DNA from: an uncultured Cellvibrio sp.
GTDB taxonomy: Bacteria > Pseudomonadota > Gammaproteobacteria > Pseudomonadales > Cellvibrionaceae
NCBI GenBank assembly: GCA_946481095.1
Contig: CAMLML010000039.1
Span: forward strand, 1 to 38,037
Length of the DNA stretch: 38,037 bases
Direction of reading: 5' to 3'
The stretch's first letter is position 1. Every line of letters starts with the position of its first letter. The translations under genes and the position numbers were made by a program. Positions 8,542 through 15,990 of this stretch are shown here, in pieces. The notes beneath the pieces were generated by a model, which worked only from the letters and a program-made list of their open reading frames with translations, had not been told where the DNA came from and did no database searches.

Positions 8542-9533
8542 CATATCTGCGGCTGGAATAATTTTGCTCTGACTGTTTTACGATAGGCTATTGGTGTGGT
8601 GTGCAAATGTTTTTTAAAAAGACTGGTGAAATAGCTGGGATCAGCACAGCCTATCTGGTCTGCTATTTCATTAATCGCAAGATTGGTGTTTTGTAACAAA
8701 TCCCGGGCTGCGTTAATGCGAATTTTTTGCAGATAGTCATTGGGTGTCTGATCCAGAGCATTTTTAAATCGTCGGTTTAAGCTGCGTGTACTCAAATCAA
8801 ATTGTTTTGCTAATTCTGAAAAATTTATTGGCAGGTAGTAGTGGGATTCCATCCAATTTTGAATTTGAATAATAGCTTCATCCGGGTGCGGTTTTTGTAG
8901 TCGATCAAAGTAAGCACTTTTGTCGTAAGATTTTCGAATTTCATGGGAGAAATGTTTTTCAACATGTTGTGCAATTTGTGTGGAAAAAAACTGGCTGATG
9001 AAGTGCACTGTCAAATCTGCTAGTGAATTTACACTGGCTGCGCAGTAAATATTTTCTGCTTGTGTAATAAAATATTCGTGTTTGAGTTGTATGGTTGGAT
9101 AATATTTTTTAAATTGTTCAAAGTAATACCAATGTGTAGTTGCTACTTTTCCATCCAGTAATCCTGCTTCCGCCAAAAAGCACACTCCTGTACCAACAGC
9201 ACTGATTGATGTGCCTGTTTGGTGCAAATTTTGTATCCATGTAATGACCTCACGGTTTCTCTGAATTGTAGGGCGAGGGTTACGCCAAAGTCCTGGCAAG
9301 TAAAGTAGATCCAGGTGTGGCATTTGGCTTATGTGTTTATCCGCAACAAGTGATATGCCTGTTTGTGTTTTGATGGGTGTGAGTTGCGTTGCCAATGTAT
9401 GGATCTGTAAAAAAGGTTGTTGGGATTTTCGTTGCTGGCTAGCTACGCTTTGTGCTGCCAATAGCATTTCCATCGGCAGTGTGGCACTGGTCGCCAACAT
9501 GTTGTCACAGAGTAAAAAGCCTACCTTTAACAT
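8541..9533 (-). CDS. GlxA-family AraC-type transcriptional regulator
   Basis: 330 residues with two domains. The N-terminal DJ-1/PfpI-like (amidotransferase-like) domain spans about 1-195 (VGFLLCDNMLATSATLPMEML, then LDLLYLPGLW and ISAVGTGVCFLAEAGLLDGK; the last holds the Cys of the nucleophile elbow region). The C-terminal AraC double helix-turn-helix spans about 235-325 (FSELAKQFDLSTRSLNRRFK, ISEIADQIGC-like INEIADQIGCADPSYFTSLF). Family members often respond to amino-acid-derived or quaternary-amine ligands, but the ligand here is unknown. ATG 9533 has AGGA upstream. It is divergent from fabY with a 119-nt gap, so a regulatory link is possible. Confidence 0.9.
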   Translation of the reverse strand: MLKVGFLLCDNMLATSATLPMEMLLAAQSVASQQRKSQQPFLQIHTLATQLTPIKTQTGISLVADKHISQMPHLDLLYLPGLWRNPRPTIQRNREVITWIQNLHQTGTSISAVGTGVCFLAEAGLLDGKVATTHWYYFEQFKKYYPTIQLKHEYFITQAENIYCAASVNSLADLTVHFISQFFSTQIAQHVEKHFSHEIRKSYDKSAYFDRLQKPHPDEAIIQIQNWMESHYYLPINFSELAKQFDLSTRSLNRRFKNALDQTPNDYLQKIRINAARDLLQNTNLAINEIADQIGCADPSYFTSLFKKHLHTTPIAYRKTVRAKLFQPQI

Positions 9534-9652
9534 ATGATTTTCCTGGTCAGATAAACGAATGGCTAAAATACAATAAAAAATGACTAAAAAATAAAAGAAA
9601 TTGATAATAAATACCCATAGACTGTCATCAAATTGTCTTTAGGTAGTAATTC

Positions 9653-11572
9653 ATGGCATCAATATCGAGACCTTTACCTGTGATTGTCGGCTTTGGTGGT
9701 TTTAGCGCTGCTGGGCGAGCCTCTGGTCATCAGGCTTATCGTCGAATGGTGATTGAAAGTCTGTCGGCAAAAGAGCGTCAGGAAACTTTGGCGGGACTTG
9801 CGGTAATGATGGGCTTGGTGGCTTATTCGGATGGTTATCGCGATGAGCAGGGTGCAATCTTATCTCTTGCGGACATTGAATCCCGTTTTGGTGAGAGGGT
9901 ATTGCAAGGCACATTAATTCGTCGAATTGAAAAAAACTTTTTTGATGTGGATGCTACCTTTTGGCAAAAGAGTGCAGTGTTAGGTACTGGTGATACCCCT
10001 TTAACCTTTGAAATACGTCGTCGAGATTTACCCGAGCCTGTGCCTGGGTCATGGTTGATTGAAGATATTGATGAAGACAGGGTCAGAGTGGTTGCGCCAT
10101 CAGGTTTACAAGTGAAGTTTGATAGTTACCGTGAATTACCGGTCAAGTCGGCTGGTCAATTGCCCAGTGGTTTTAATCCTGGGTCTTTATATCCATCCCA
10201 CTATCACCCCAGAGCTTTGCAGTTAGCAGTGATAGGGGCTTCTGATGCAGTGCGTTCGATTGGTATTGAGTGGCAGCAGATTATTGATTCAGTGAAACCT
10301 GATCAGGTTGCAGTTTATGCCAGTAATGTAATGAGCCAAATGGATGCCAATGGTTTTGGCGGCTTATTGCAATCCAGATTAAAGGGTGAGCGGGTCAGTG
10401 CCAAACAGTGCCCGCTGGGTTTGAATACTATGCCGGCTGATTTTGTGAATGCCTACATTCTGGGAAGTGTAGGGCAGACGGGGGCTTTGGTGGGAGCTTG
10501 CGCGTCGTTTCTCTATAATCTGCAGGCCGCGGTTGATGACATTAATGCTGGAAAAATACGTGTGGCGATTATTGGTAACGCTGAAGCGCCAATATTGCAG
10601 GAAATTATCGATGGTTATTCCACCATGGGTGCTTTGGCCAGTGAGGAGAAACTCAAAAAACTGGATAATTCGGATATTGCAGATCCCCGTCGAACCAGCC
10701 GCCCTTTTGGTGATAATGCTGGTTTCACCATGGCTGAGGCCAGCCAATATATAGTCTTGATGGATGATGCACTGGCAATTGAATTGGGTGCCGATATTCA
10801 TGCTGCTGCGGGAGATGTTTTTGTTAATGCAGACGGCTTTAAAAAATCCATTTCCGCACCTGGCCCGGGTAACTACATCACTATGGCAAAAGCAGTAGCT
10901 TCGGCGCGTGCGTTGTTGGGGGAAGATTCTGTTCGTTATCATTCCATGATTCAGGCTCATGGTTCCAGCACACCACAAAATCGTGTAACTGAATCACAAA
11001 TATTCGATCAGGTCGCAAAAGTATTTGGCATCGAATCCTGGCCGGTGGCAGCTATCAAATCCTATGTTGGCCATTCACTGGCGGCTGCCAGCGGTGAGCA
11101 GTTAATCAACAGTCTTGGCATATTTAAATACGGAATTATTCCCGGTATTAAAACCATTGATAAAGTTGCTGATGATGTTTTTGCTGATCGTTTGAAAATT
11201 TCCAACAAAGACCAAATTCGCGAATCTCTGGATATTGATTTGGTATTTATAAATTCCAAAGGTTTCGGTGGTAATAATGCAACCGCCTGTGTAATAGCTC
11301 CGCACAAGGTTGAACAGATGCTCACCAAACGCTATGGCGCCGCAAAAATGGCTGCTTATAAAACCCGACGTGAACAAGTGCGCGTTAATGCGGCCAGCTA
11401 TGATCAGGCTGCGCTTAAAGGTCAGTTTTCAACAATCTATCATTTTGGTGAAGGTCTGATAGATGAAAGCTTGATTCAGTTGGATGATAGCCTCTTGCAT
11501 TTGCCGGGTTTTGCTCAGGCGATTGAATTGCCTGATACAAATCCCTATGCAGATATGAGTTTGCTGGACTGA
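9653..11572 (+). CDS. fabY: Beta-ketoacyl-ACP synthase, FabY type
   Basis: Condensing enzyme of fatty-acid synthesis. The 639-residue length and N-terminus (LPVIVGFGGFSAAGRASGHQAYRR, read as PVIVGFGGFSAAGR) match the large synthase FabY of Pseudomonas aeruginosa, which starts fatty-acid synthesis there in place of FabH. The thiolase-fold catalytic triad is visible: Cys283 in VGACASF, His436 in QAHGSSTPQNR and His474 in SYVGHSLAAASG. The glycine-rich GFGGNNAT near the C-terminus is also typical. The first 200 residues are the extra region that distinguishes it from FabB/FabF. It is monocistronic, divergent from a GlxA-type regulator and upstream of the rpsP operon. Confidence 0.88.
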   Translation: MASISRPLPVIVGFGGFSAAGRASGHQAYRRMVIESLSAKERQETLAGLAVMMGLVAYSDGYRDEQGAILSLADIESRFGERVLQGTLIRRIEKNFFDVDATFWQKSAVLGTGDTPLTFEIRRRDLPEPVPGSWLIEDIDEDRVRVVAPSGLQVKFDSYRELPVKSAGQLPSGFNPGSLYPSHYHPRALQLAVIGASDAVRSIGIEWQQIIDSVKPDQVAVYASNVMSQMDANGFGGLLQSRLKGERVSAKQCPLGLNTMPADFVNAYILGSVGQTGALVGACASFLYNLQAAVDDINAGKIRVAIIGNAEAPILQEIIDGYSTMGALASEEKLKKLDNSDIADPRRTSRPFGDNAGFTMAEASQYIVLMDDALAIELGADIHAAAGDVFVNADGFKKSISAPGPGNYITMAKAVASARALLGEDSVRYHSMIQAHGSSTPQNRVTESQIFDQVAKVFGIESWPVAAIKSYVGHSLAAASGEQLINSLGIFKYGIIPGIKTIDKVADDVFADRLKISNKDQIRESLDIDLVFINSKGFGGNNATACVIAPHKVEQMLTKRYGAAKMAAYKTRREQVRVNAASYDQAALKGQFSTIYHFGEGLIDESLIQLDDSLLHLPGFAQAIELPDTNPYADMSLLD

Positions 11573-11581
11573 TACCAAGTC

Positions 11582-11610
11582 TATACAAAGACACTGCTTT
11601 CCCTTAGAAT
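11582..11610 (+). promoter_or_regulatory. Promoter of the rpsP operon
   Basis: TATACA (11582-11587) and TAGAAT (11605-11610) with a 17-nt spacer, followed by the GC-rich discriminator GCCGCGCC. This suits growth-rate control of a ribosomal-protein operon. The predicted leader is about 85 nt. Confidence 0.6.
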
Positions 11611-11665
11611 GCCGCGCCTTTCGTAGTGCATAGCTGATCCTGTGCTGCGACTTACCTATTTCAAC

Positions 11666-11682
11666 CGGAGCTCGGCGCTCCG
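11666..11682 (+). other. Hairpin in the rpsP leader
   Basis: CGGAGC (11666-11671) and GCTCCG (11677-11682) form a perfect 6-bp stem with loop TCGGC. It lies 20 nt before the rpsP start, just ahead of the AGGAAAA ribosome-binding site. It may be part of an autoregulatory leader fold; without a T tract it is not a terminator. Confidence 0.5.
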
Positions 11683-11702
11683 ATAACTACAGGAAAACCT
11701 CG

Positions 11703-11951
11703 ATGGTTACTATTCGTTTGTCTCGTGGCGGTTCCAAATCTCGCCCTTTTTACCATGTTACTGTTACCAACAGCCGCAGCGCCCGTAATGGTCGCTTCAT
11801 TGAACGTATTGGATTCTTTAACCCGATTGCCCGTGGTCAGGAAGAAACATTACGTGTCGATCAAGACCGCTTGCAATACTGGGTATCTCAAGGTGCTCAA
11901 TTAAGTGAGCGTGTTGAGAAGTTGGTAAAAGACAGCAAGAAAGCTGCTTGA
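11703..11951 (+). CDS. rpsP: 30S ribosomal protein S16
   Basis: Small-subunit assembly protein. The 82-residue product starts [19 protein letters not shown] and continues [20 protein letters not shown], the classical S16 sequence. ATG 11703 has AGGAAAA upstream. It is the first gene of the rpsP-rimM-trmD-rplS operon, with promoter TATACA-17-TAGAAT about 95 nt upstream. rimM follows after 14 nt. Confidence 0.97.
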   Translation: MVTIRLSRGGSKSRPFYHVTVTNSRSARNGRFIERIGFFNPIARGQEETLRVDQDRLQYWVSQGAQLSERVEKLVKDSKKAA

Positions 11952-11965
11952 TTTACGTCTGCTGC

Positions 11966-12508
11966 ATGTCGTCTGGTAATAAATCCAATCTGGTAAACGT
12001 TGGGCGGCTGACGGCGGTTTATGGCATTAAAGGCTGGTTAAAGGTGCACTCTTACACTGAGCCAGCCGAGAATCTGTTTGATTATCACCCTTGGTTGTTG
12101 AAAACACGCCATGGTGTCAAACAGGTTGAGATAGATGAAGTTCGTCCACATGGTGATGCCTTTGTAGTGCATATTGTGGGGATTGATGACAGGGATGAAG
12201 CGGCAACCTATGCCGCAGTTGATATAGCAGTAGAACGTGATTTGTTGCCAGAGTTGGATGAAGGTGAATATTACTGGAGTCAGCTCGAAGGTTTGGTTGT
12301 TATCACGCAATACCAAGGCGTTGAAAAGCGTTTGGGTACAATCTCAAAATTATTCGAGACAGGTGCGAATGATGTGCTGGTGGTGACACCGGATGATCAA
12401 AGTATCGACAAGCGCGAACGTTTGATTCCTTATGTTCCTGAGCAGTTTGTCTTATCCGTGAATCTCGACCTTGGAGAGATTCGGGTGGATTGGGATCCGG
12501 AATTTTGA
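11966..12508 (+). CDS. rimM: Ribosome maturation factor RimM
   Basis: Assembly factor for the 30S head; it binds S19 and helps 16S rRNA processing. The 180-residue product has the N-terminal RimM domain ([23 protein letters not shown], visible as [15 protein letters not shown]) and the C-terminal PRC-barrel-like domain ([12 protein letters not shown] to [25 protein letters not shown]). Start ATG 11966 is preferred to TTG 11948, which lies inside rpsP; the Shine-Dalgarno is weak. The stop TGA at 12506-12508 overlaps the probable trmD start. Confidence 0.95.
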   Translation: MSSGNKSNLVNVGRLTAVYGIKGWLKVHSYTEPAENLFDYHPWLLKTRHGVKQVEIDEVRPHGDAFVVHIVGIDDRDEAATYAAVDIAVERDLLPELDEGEYYWSQLEGLVVITQYQGVEKRLGTISKLFETGANDVLVVTPDDQSIDKRERLIPYVPEQFVLSVNLDLGEIRVDWDPEF

Positions 12509-13254
12509 AAATTGCACTGGTGACTTTGTTCCCGGAAATGCTCAAAGCGGTTACCGATTTTGGTATCAGCGGCAGGGCAGTCAGGCAAGGTTTACTGGAA
12601 TTGGCGACCTGGAGTCCTCGAGACTTCGCGCATGATAAACACAAAACTGTGGATGACCGTCCTTATGGCGGCGGACCTGGAATGTTGATGATGGTTCAGC
12701 CTTTGCGTGATGCAATTAATGCTGCAAAAGACTGGGCCGGGATAAATGCCAAGGTGATTTACTTGTCCCCCCAAGGGAAAGTATTCAATCAACAAGTGGC
12801 TGTTTCCATGGTGAATGACGTCAATCTGGTGTTGGTTGCCGGGCGTTATGAGGGTATTGATGAGCGTCTGATTCAGACCTTGATTGATGAAGAGTGGTCA
12901 ATAGGCGACTACGTGTTAAGTGGCGGTGAATTGGCGGCAATGGTGGTAGTGGATGCTATTACGCGGTTGTTGCCGGGTGCTCTGGGGCACGAGCAGTCAG
13001 CGGAACAGGATTCTTTCACTGGCGGTTTATTGGATTGTCCTCACTACACCCGACCAGAAGATTTTGATGGACTGCGCGTGCCTGATGTTTTGTTGTCAGG
13101 AAACCATGCGCAAATCAGACGCTGGCGATTGAAACAATCGCTGGGTCGAACCTGGCAAAGAAGGCCGGATTTATTGCAGGTAATAAAACTAACTGAGGAA
13201 CAGCAGGCGCTGTTGACGGAATTTCGTCGCGACCTTGAAAACGACAAACCTTAG
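12505..13254 (+). CDS. trmD: tRNA (guanine-N1)-methyltransferase
   Basis: SAM-dependent enzyme that makes m1G37 next to the anticodon and prevents +1 frameshifting. The product is 249 residues from TTG 12505 ([12 protein letters not shown]), whose TTGA overlaps the rimM stop, a coupled start; TTG 12490 is the alternative and would add five residues. The trefoil-knot fold is visible: [13 protein letters not shown] (about 50-62), [34 protein letters not shown] and the SPQGK loop. [10 protein letters not shown] in the C-terminal tRNA-binding domain is also conserved. rplS follows after 33 nt. Confidence 0.95.
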   Translation: MKIALVTLFPEMLKAVTDFGISGRAVRQGLLELATWSPRDFAHDKHKTVDDRPYGGGPGMLMMVQPLRDAINAAKDWAGINAKVIYLSPQGKVFNQQVAVSMVNDVNLVLVAGRYEGIDERLIQTLIDEEWSIGDYVLSGGELAAMVVVDAITRLLPGALGHEQSAEQDSFTGGLLDCPHYTRPEDFDGLRVPDVLLSGNHAQIRRWRLKQSLGRTWQRRPDLLQVIKLTEEQQALLTEFRRDLENDKP

Positions 13255-13287
13255 CTGTGAAGCTAAAGATTTTATTAGGAGTTAAAA

Positions 13288-13638
13288 ATGACTAACCCAA
13301 TTATCCAGGCGCTGGAAAAAGAGCAACTGAAGACCAACGTTCCCGAGTTTTCTCCTGGCGATACAGTAGTCGTCAATGTGAAGGTAAAAGAAGGTGATCG
13401 TGAGCGTGTTCAGGCATTTGAGGGTGTTGTGATTGCTATTCGCAATCGTGGATTGAACTCAGCCTTCACTGTTCGCAAGATTTCTCATGGTGTAGGTGTT
13501 GAACGTACCTTCCAAACTCATAGCCCGCTGATTGATAGTGTTACCCTGAAGCGTCGTGGTGATGTGCGTCAAGCCAAACTTTACTATCTGCGTGACCTGG
13601 CTGGTAAAGCTGCTCGTATTAAAGAGAAACTGGTTTAA
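13288..13638 (+). CDS. rplS: 50S ribosomal protein L19
   Basis: Large-subunit protein at the 30S-50S interface. The 116-residue product ([21 protein letters not shown]..., with [19 protein letters not shown] and [12 protein letters not shown]) is typical. AGGAG lies just before ATG 13288. Between trmD and rplS a small stem TTAGCT/AGCTAA (13251-13256 and 13261-13266) overlaps the trmD stop region; without a strong T tract it is more likely an mRNA-processing or stability feature. The operon ends at a terminator 14 nt after the stop. Confidence 0.97.
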   Translation: MTNPIIQALEKEQLKTNVPEFSPGDTVVVNVKVKEGDRERVQAFEGVVIAIRNRGLNSAFTVRKISHGVGVERTFQTHSPLIDSVTLKRRGDVRQAKLYYLRDLAGKAARIKEKLV

Positions 13639-13651
13639 TCAATTTCTTTCC

Positions 13652-13686
13652 AAAAACCGGAATGGGCAACTGTTCCGGTTTTTTTT
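13652..13686 (+). terminator. Intrinsic terminator of the rpsP-rplS operon
   Basis: AAAACCGGAA (13653-13662) pairs perfectly with TTCCGGTTTT (13673-13682) around a 10-nt loop and is followed by T residues to 13686. Confidence 0.9.
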
Positions 13687-13747
13687 ATCCCGAATTTGTC
13701 TTAACTGTAGAGATTCTTCACAGTATTCCTTCCTCAAGCGGCTTGCA

Positions 13748-13776
13748 TGGGCAAATTGATTTGGGTGAAGTAGAAT
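13748..13776 (+). promoter_or_regulatory. Promoter of accD
   Basis: TGGGCA (13748-13753), a 17-nt spacer and TAGAAT (13771-13776), then the GC-rich discriminator GCGCGACC. Predicted leader of about 27 nt before ATG 13810. The -10 plus discriminator closely resembles that of the rpsP operon. Confidence 0.6.
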
Positions 13777-13809
13777 GCGCGACCTGAGTAAGTAAAACGA
13801 GAAAAAACT

Positions 13810-14670
13810 ATGAGTTGGCTCGACAAAATTATTCCGAGTGTTTCGCGATCCGAAGCAAAACGCAGTAATAAAGTCCCAGAAGGATTGTGGGAAAAATGCC
13901 CTAAATGTGATGCCGTGCTTTATAAGCCGGAATTGGAAAAAAATCTTGATGTATGTCTGAAATGCGATCACCACATGCGGGTTCGCGCGCGCGCCAGGCT
14001 GGATATGTTTTTAGACCCGCAACATCGTGAAGAGTTGGCAACGGATGTCCTGCCAGTCGATCGCCTGAAATTCAAAGATATCAAAAAATACAAAGATCGC
14101 TTGCTCACCGCACAGAAAGAGACAGGTGAAAAAGATGCCTTGATTGCCATGCGTGGTGAACTAAAAGGCATACCTGTAGTAGCCGTGGCTTTTGAATTTG
14201 CTTTCCATGGCGGTTCTATGGGGTATGTGGTTGGTGAAAAATTTACTCGTGCAGCGACTATTGCCCTTAAAGAAAATATTCCTCTGGTTTGTTTCTCGGC
14301 AACTGGTGGTGCTCGCATGCAGGAAGCTCTTATTTCCTTAATGCAAATGGCCAAAACCAGTGCAGTGATTGAGCGTTTGAAAATGCAGGGAACACCTTAT
14401 ATATCAGTGATGACTGATCCGGTTTATGGTGGTGTTTCTGCGAGCCTCGCGTTATTGGGTGATTTAAATGTGGCGGAACCAGGCTCGCGTGCGGGTTTTG
14501 CAGGTCCCAGTATAATCGAGCAAACCATTCGTCAAAAATTACCGAAAGGTTTTCAGCGCGCTGAATTTTTGTTGGAACACGGTGCTATCGATATGATCAT
14601 TCATCGTCGCGACATGCGTGATAAATTGGCCTCTATCCTTTCCAAATTAACTCTCCGTGCGGCTGTTTAA
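13810..14670 (+). CDS. accD: Acetyl-CoA carboxylase carboxyltransferase beta subunit
   Basis: With AccA it moves CO2 from carboxybiotin to acetyl-CoA, giving malonyl-CoA, the committed step of fatty-acid synthesis. The 286-residue product has the N-terminal four-cysteine zinc ribbon (C30, C33, C49, C52, in EKCPKCD and VCLKCDHH) and the crotonase-like carboxyltransferase core with [40 protein letters not shown] and [16 protein letters not shown]. It sits between trmD-rplS and folC, as in many proteobacteria. The last codons form the 5' arm of a terminator-like hairpin. Confidence 0.96.
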   Translation: MSWLDKIIPSVSRSEAKRSNKVPEGLWEKCPKCDAVLYKPELEKNLDVCLKCDHHMRVRARARLDMFLDPQHREELATDVLPVDRLKFKDIKKYKDRLLTAQKETGEKDALIAMRGELKGIPVVAVAFEFAFHGGSMGYVVGEKFTRAATIALKENIPLVCFSATGGARMQEALISLMQMAKTSAVIERLKMQGTPYISVMTDPVYGGVSASLALLGDLNVAEPGSRAGFAGPSIIEQTIRQKLPKGFQRAEFLLEHGAIDMIIHRRDMRDKLASILSKLTLRAAV

Positions 14671-14685
14671 TTACAGCCGTTTTTT
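14660..14685 (+). terminator. Terminator-like hairpin spanning the accD stop codon
   Basis: CGGCTGT (14660-14666) pairs perfectly with ACAGCCG (14673-14679) around TTAATT, followed by six T (14680-14685). The accD stop codon lies in the loop and folC begins 2 nt after the T tract. Confidence 0.75.
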
Positions 14686-14687
14686 CG

Positions 14688-15956
14688 ATGAAACATGATT
14701 CACTGACTGATTGGCTCTCGTGGCTGGAGCAATCGCATCCTCGTGAAATTGAATTGGGTTTGGGACGTATCACGCAGATTGCATCCCGTCTTGATTTACT
14801 TACGACTCAAGCCTTGGTCATCACTGTCGCAGGAACCAATGGAAAAGGTTCCTGCGTAGCAGCCTCGGCAGCAATTTTGTCAGCGGCTGGTTATTCTGTT
14901 GGTGTTTACACTTCTCCACATCTTTTACAGTACAACGAACGTATTGAGATCAATCATCAGTTGGCTGCTGATCGTGAGATTTGTGAAGCTTTTGCAGAGA
15001 TCAATCGGATTTGTGAGCAAGAATCTATTTCCCTGACCTATTTTGAATATGGCACTTTGGCCGCATTTTATTTATTTAAAAAACACAAAGTGACAGCCAT
15101 GGTTTTGGAAGTGGGATTGGGTGGTCGATTGGATGCTGTCAATATACTCGATGCTGATATTGCCATTATTACGAGTATTGATTTGGATCATCAGGATTGG
15201 CTGGGTGACACGCGTGAAAAAATTGGTTTCGAAAAATCCGGCATTATGCGAGCCAATCGTCCGATGATTTGTGCTGATGCAAACCCACCGCAATCACTGA
15301 TTGATTATGCTTTGTCGTTGCATACAGAAAGTTATTTTATAGAAAAAGATTTTGCATATCAGGTTGTAGATAAAAAATGGTGTTGGTGGAATACACAATA
15401 CACCGAGAAAAAAATGCATAACTTGCCGAATTTACCTTTGCCGAGTATGGCTGCAGCTCTACAAATGGCGAGTCTGTTAAAACTGGATCTTATCAAACTT
15501 GATGCATTGAATTTGTTGGCAGAATTAAAAGTGCCCGGCAGGTTTCAACATCTATTTGCACAAAATCGACATTGGGTGATGGATGTTGCACATAATCCAG
15601 CAGCAACTACATACCTTGCCAAGCGTTTGCTTGATTGGAAAAGTGAAAATCCACGCGCAAAAATCCACGCATTGGTTGCCATGATGTCAGACAAGGATTG
15701 TTTGGGTAGCCTGGGTAATTTGCAACAGATAATCGACTATTGGTATCTGGTCGATTTATCTTTTCTGCCAAGAGCAGCGACTATAGAACAATTGAAACAA
15801 AATTTAATGAGTTTATCGTTGCTGCCAAGTGGTTTCGGCGATATTCGAAACTGTATACAGCTTGCCATTGAAAAAAGTCAGGCACATGATTTGATTCTGG
15901 TTTTTGGATCTTTTTTTACTGTTGCGGAAGCAAGTAAGGCCTTGAAAGAGTTTTAA
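14688..15956 (+). CDS. folC: Folylpolyglutamate synthase / dihydrofolate synthase
   Basis: Mur-ligase-like enzyme that adds glutamate to dihydropteroate and then to folates. The 422-residue product is a normal length. Seen: P-loop GTNGKGS (49-55), YTSPHLLQYNERIEIN, YFEYGTLAAFYLF, the VLEVGLGGRLDAVNI signature, then SIDLDHQDWLG and FEKSGIMR. The C-terminal domain contains KVPGRFQHL and DVAHNPAA. ATG 14688 has no good Shine-Dalgarno and follows a terminator-like hairpin at the end of accD by 2 nt, so its expression may depend on read-through. It converges with valS. Confidence 0.94.
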   Translation: MKHDSLTDWLSWLEQSHPREIELGLGRITQIASRLDLLTTQALVITVAGTNGKGSCVAASAAILSAAGYSVGVYTSPHLLQYNERIEINHQLAADREICEAFAEINRICEQESISLTYFEYGTLAAFYLFKKHKVTAMVLEVGLGGRLDAVNILDADIAIITSIDLDHQDWLGDTREKIGFEKSGIMRANRPMICADANPPQSLIDYALSLHTESYFIEKDFAYQVVDKKWCWWNTQYTEKKMHNLPNLPLPSMAAALQMASLLKLDLIKLDALNLLAELKVPGRFQHLFAQNRHWVMDVAHNPAATTYLAKRLLDWKSENPRAKIHALVAMMSDKDCLGSLGNLQQIIDYWYLVDLSFLPRAATIEQLKQNLMSLSLLPSGFGDIRNCIQLAIEKSQAHDLILVFGSFFTVAEASKALKEF

Positions 15957-15989
15957 TATTCCCCTCTCGTCATCAAGAGGGGGAATATT
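15955..15989. terminator. Convergent terminator between folC and valS
   Basis: AATATTCCCCTCT (15955-15967) pairs with AGAGGGGGAATATT (15976-15989), a 13-bp stem with one bulged G and an 8-nt loop. The flanks are AT-rich on both sides; it begins at the folC stop and ends 2 nt before the valS stop, so it probably serves both. Confidence 0.7.
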
Positions 15990-15990
15990 A

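Noticed and set aside
10379..10978. 199-residue minus-strand frame inside fabY
   Set aside because: Antisense shadow of a confidently identified gene, with no domain or start signals.
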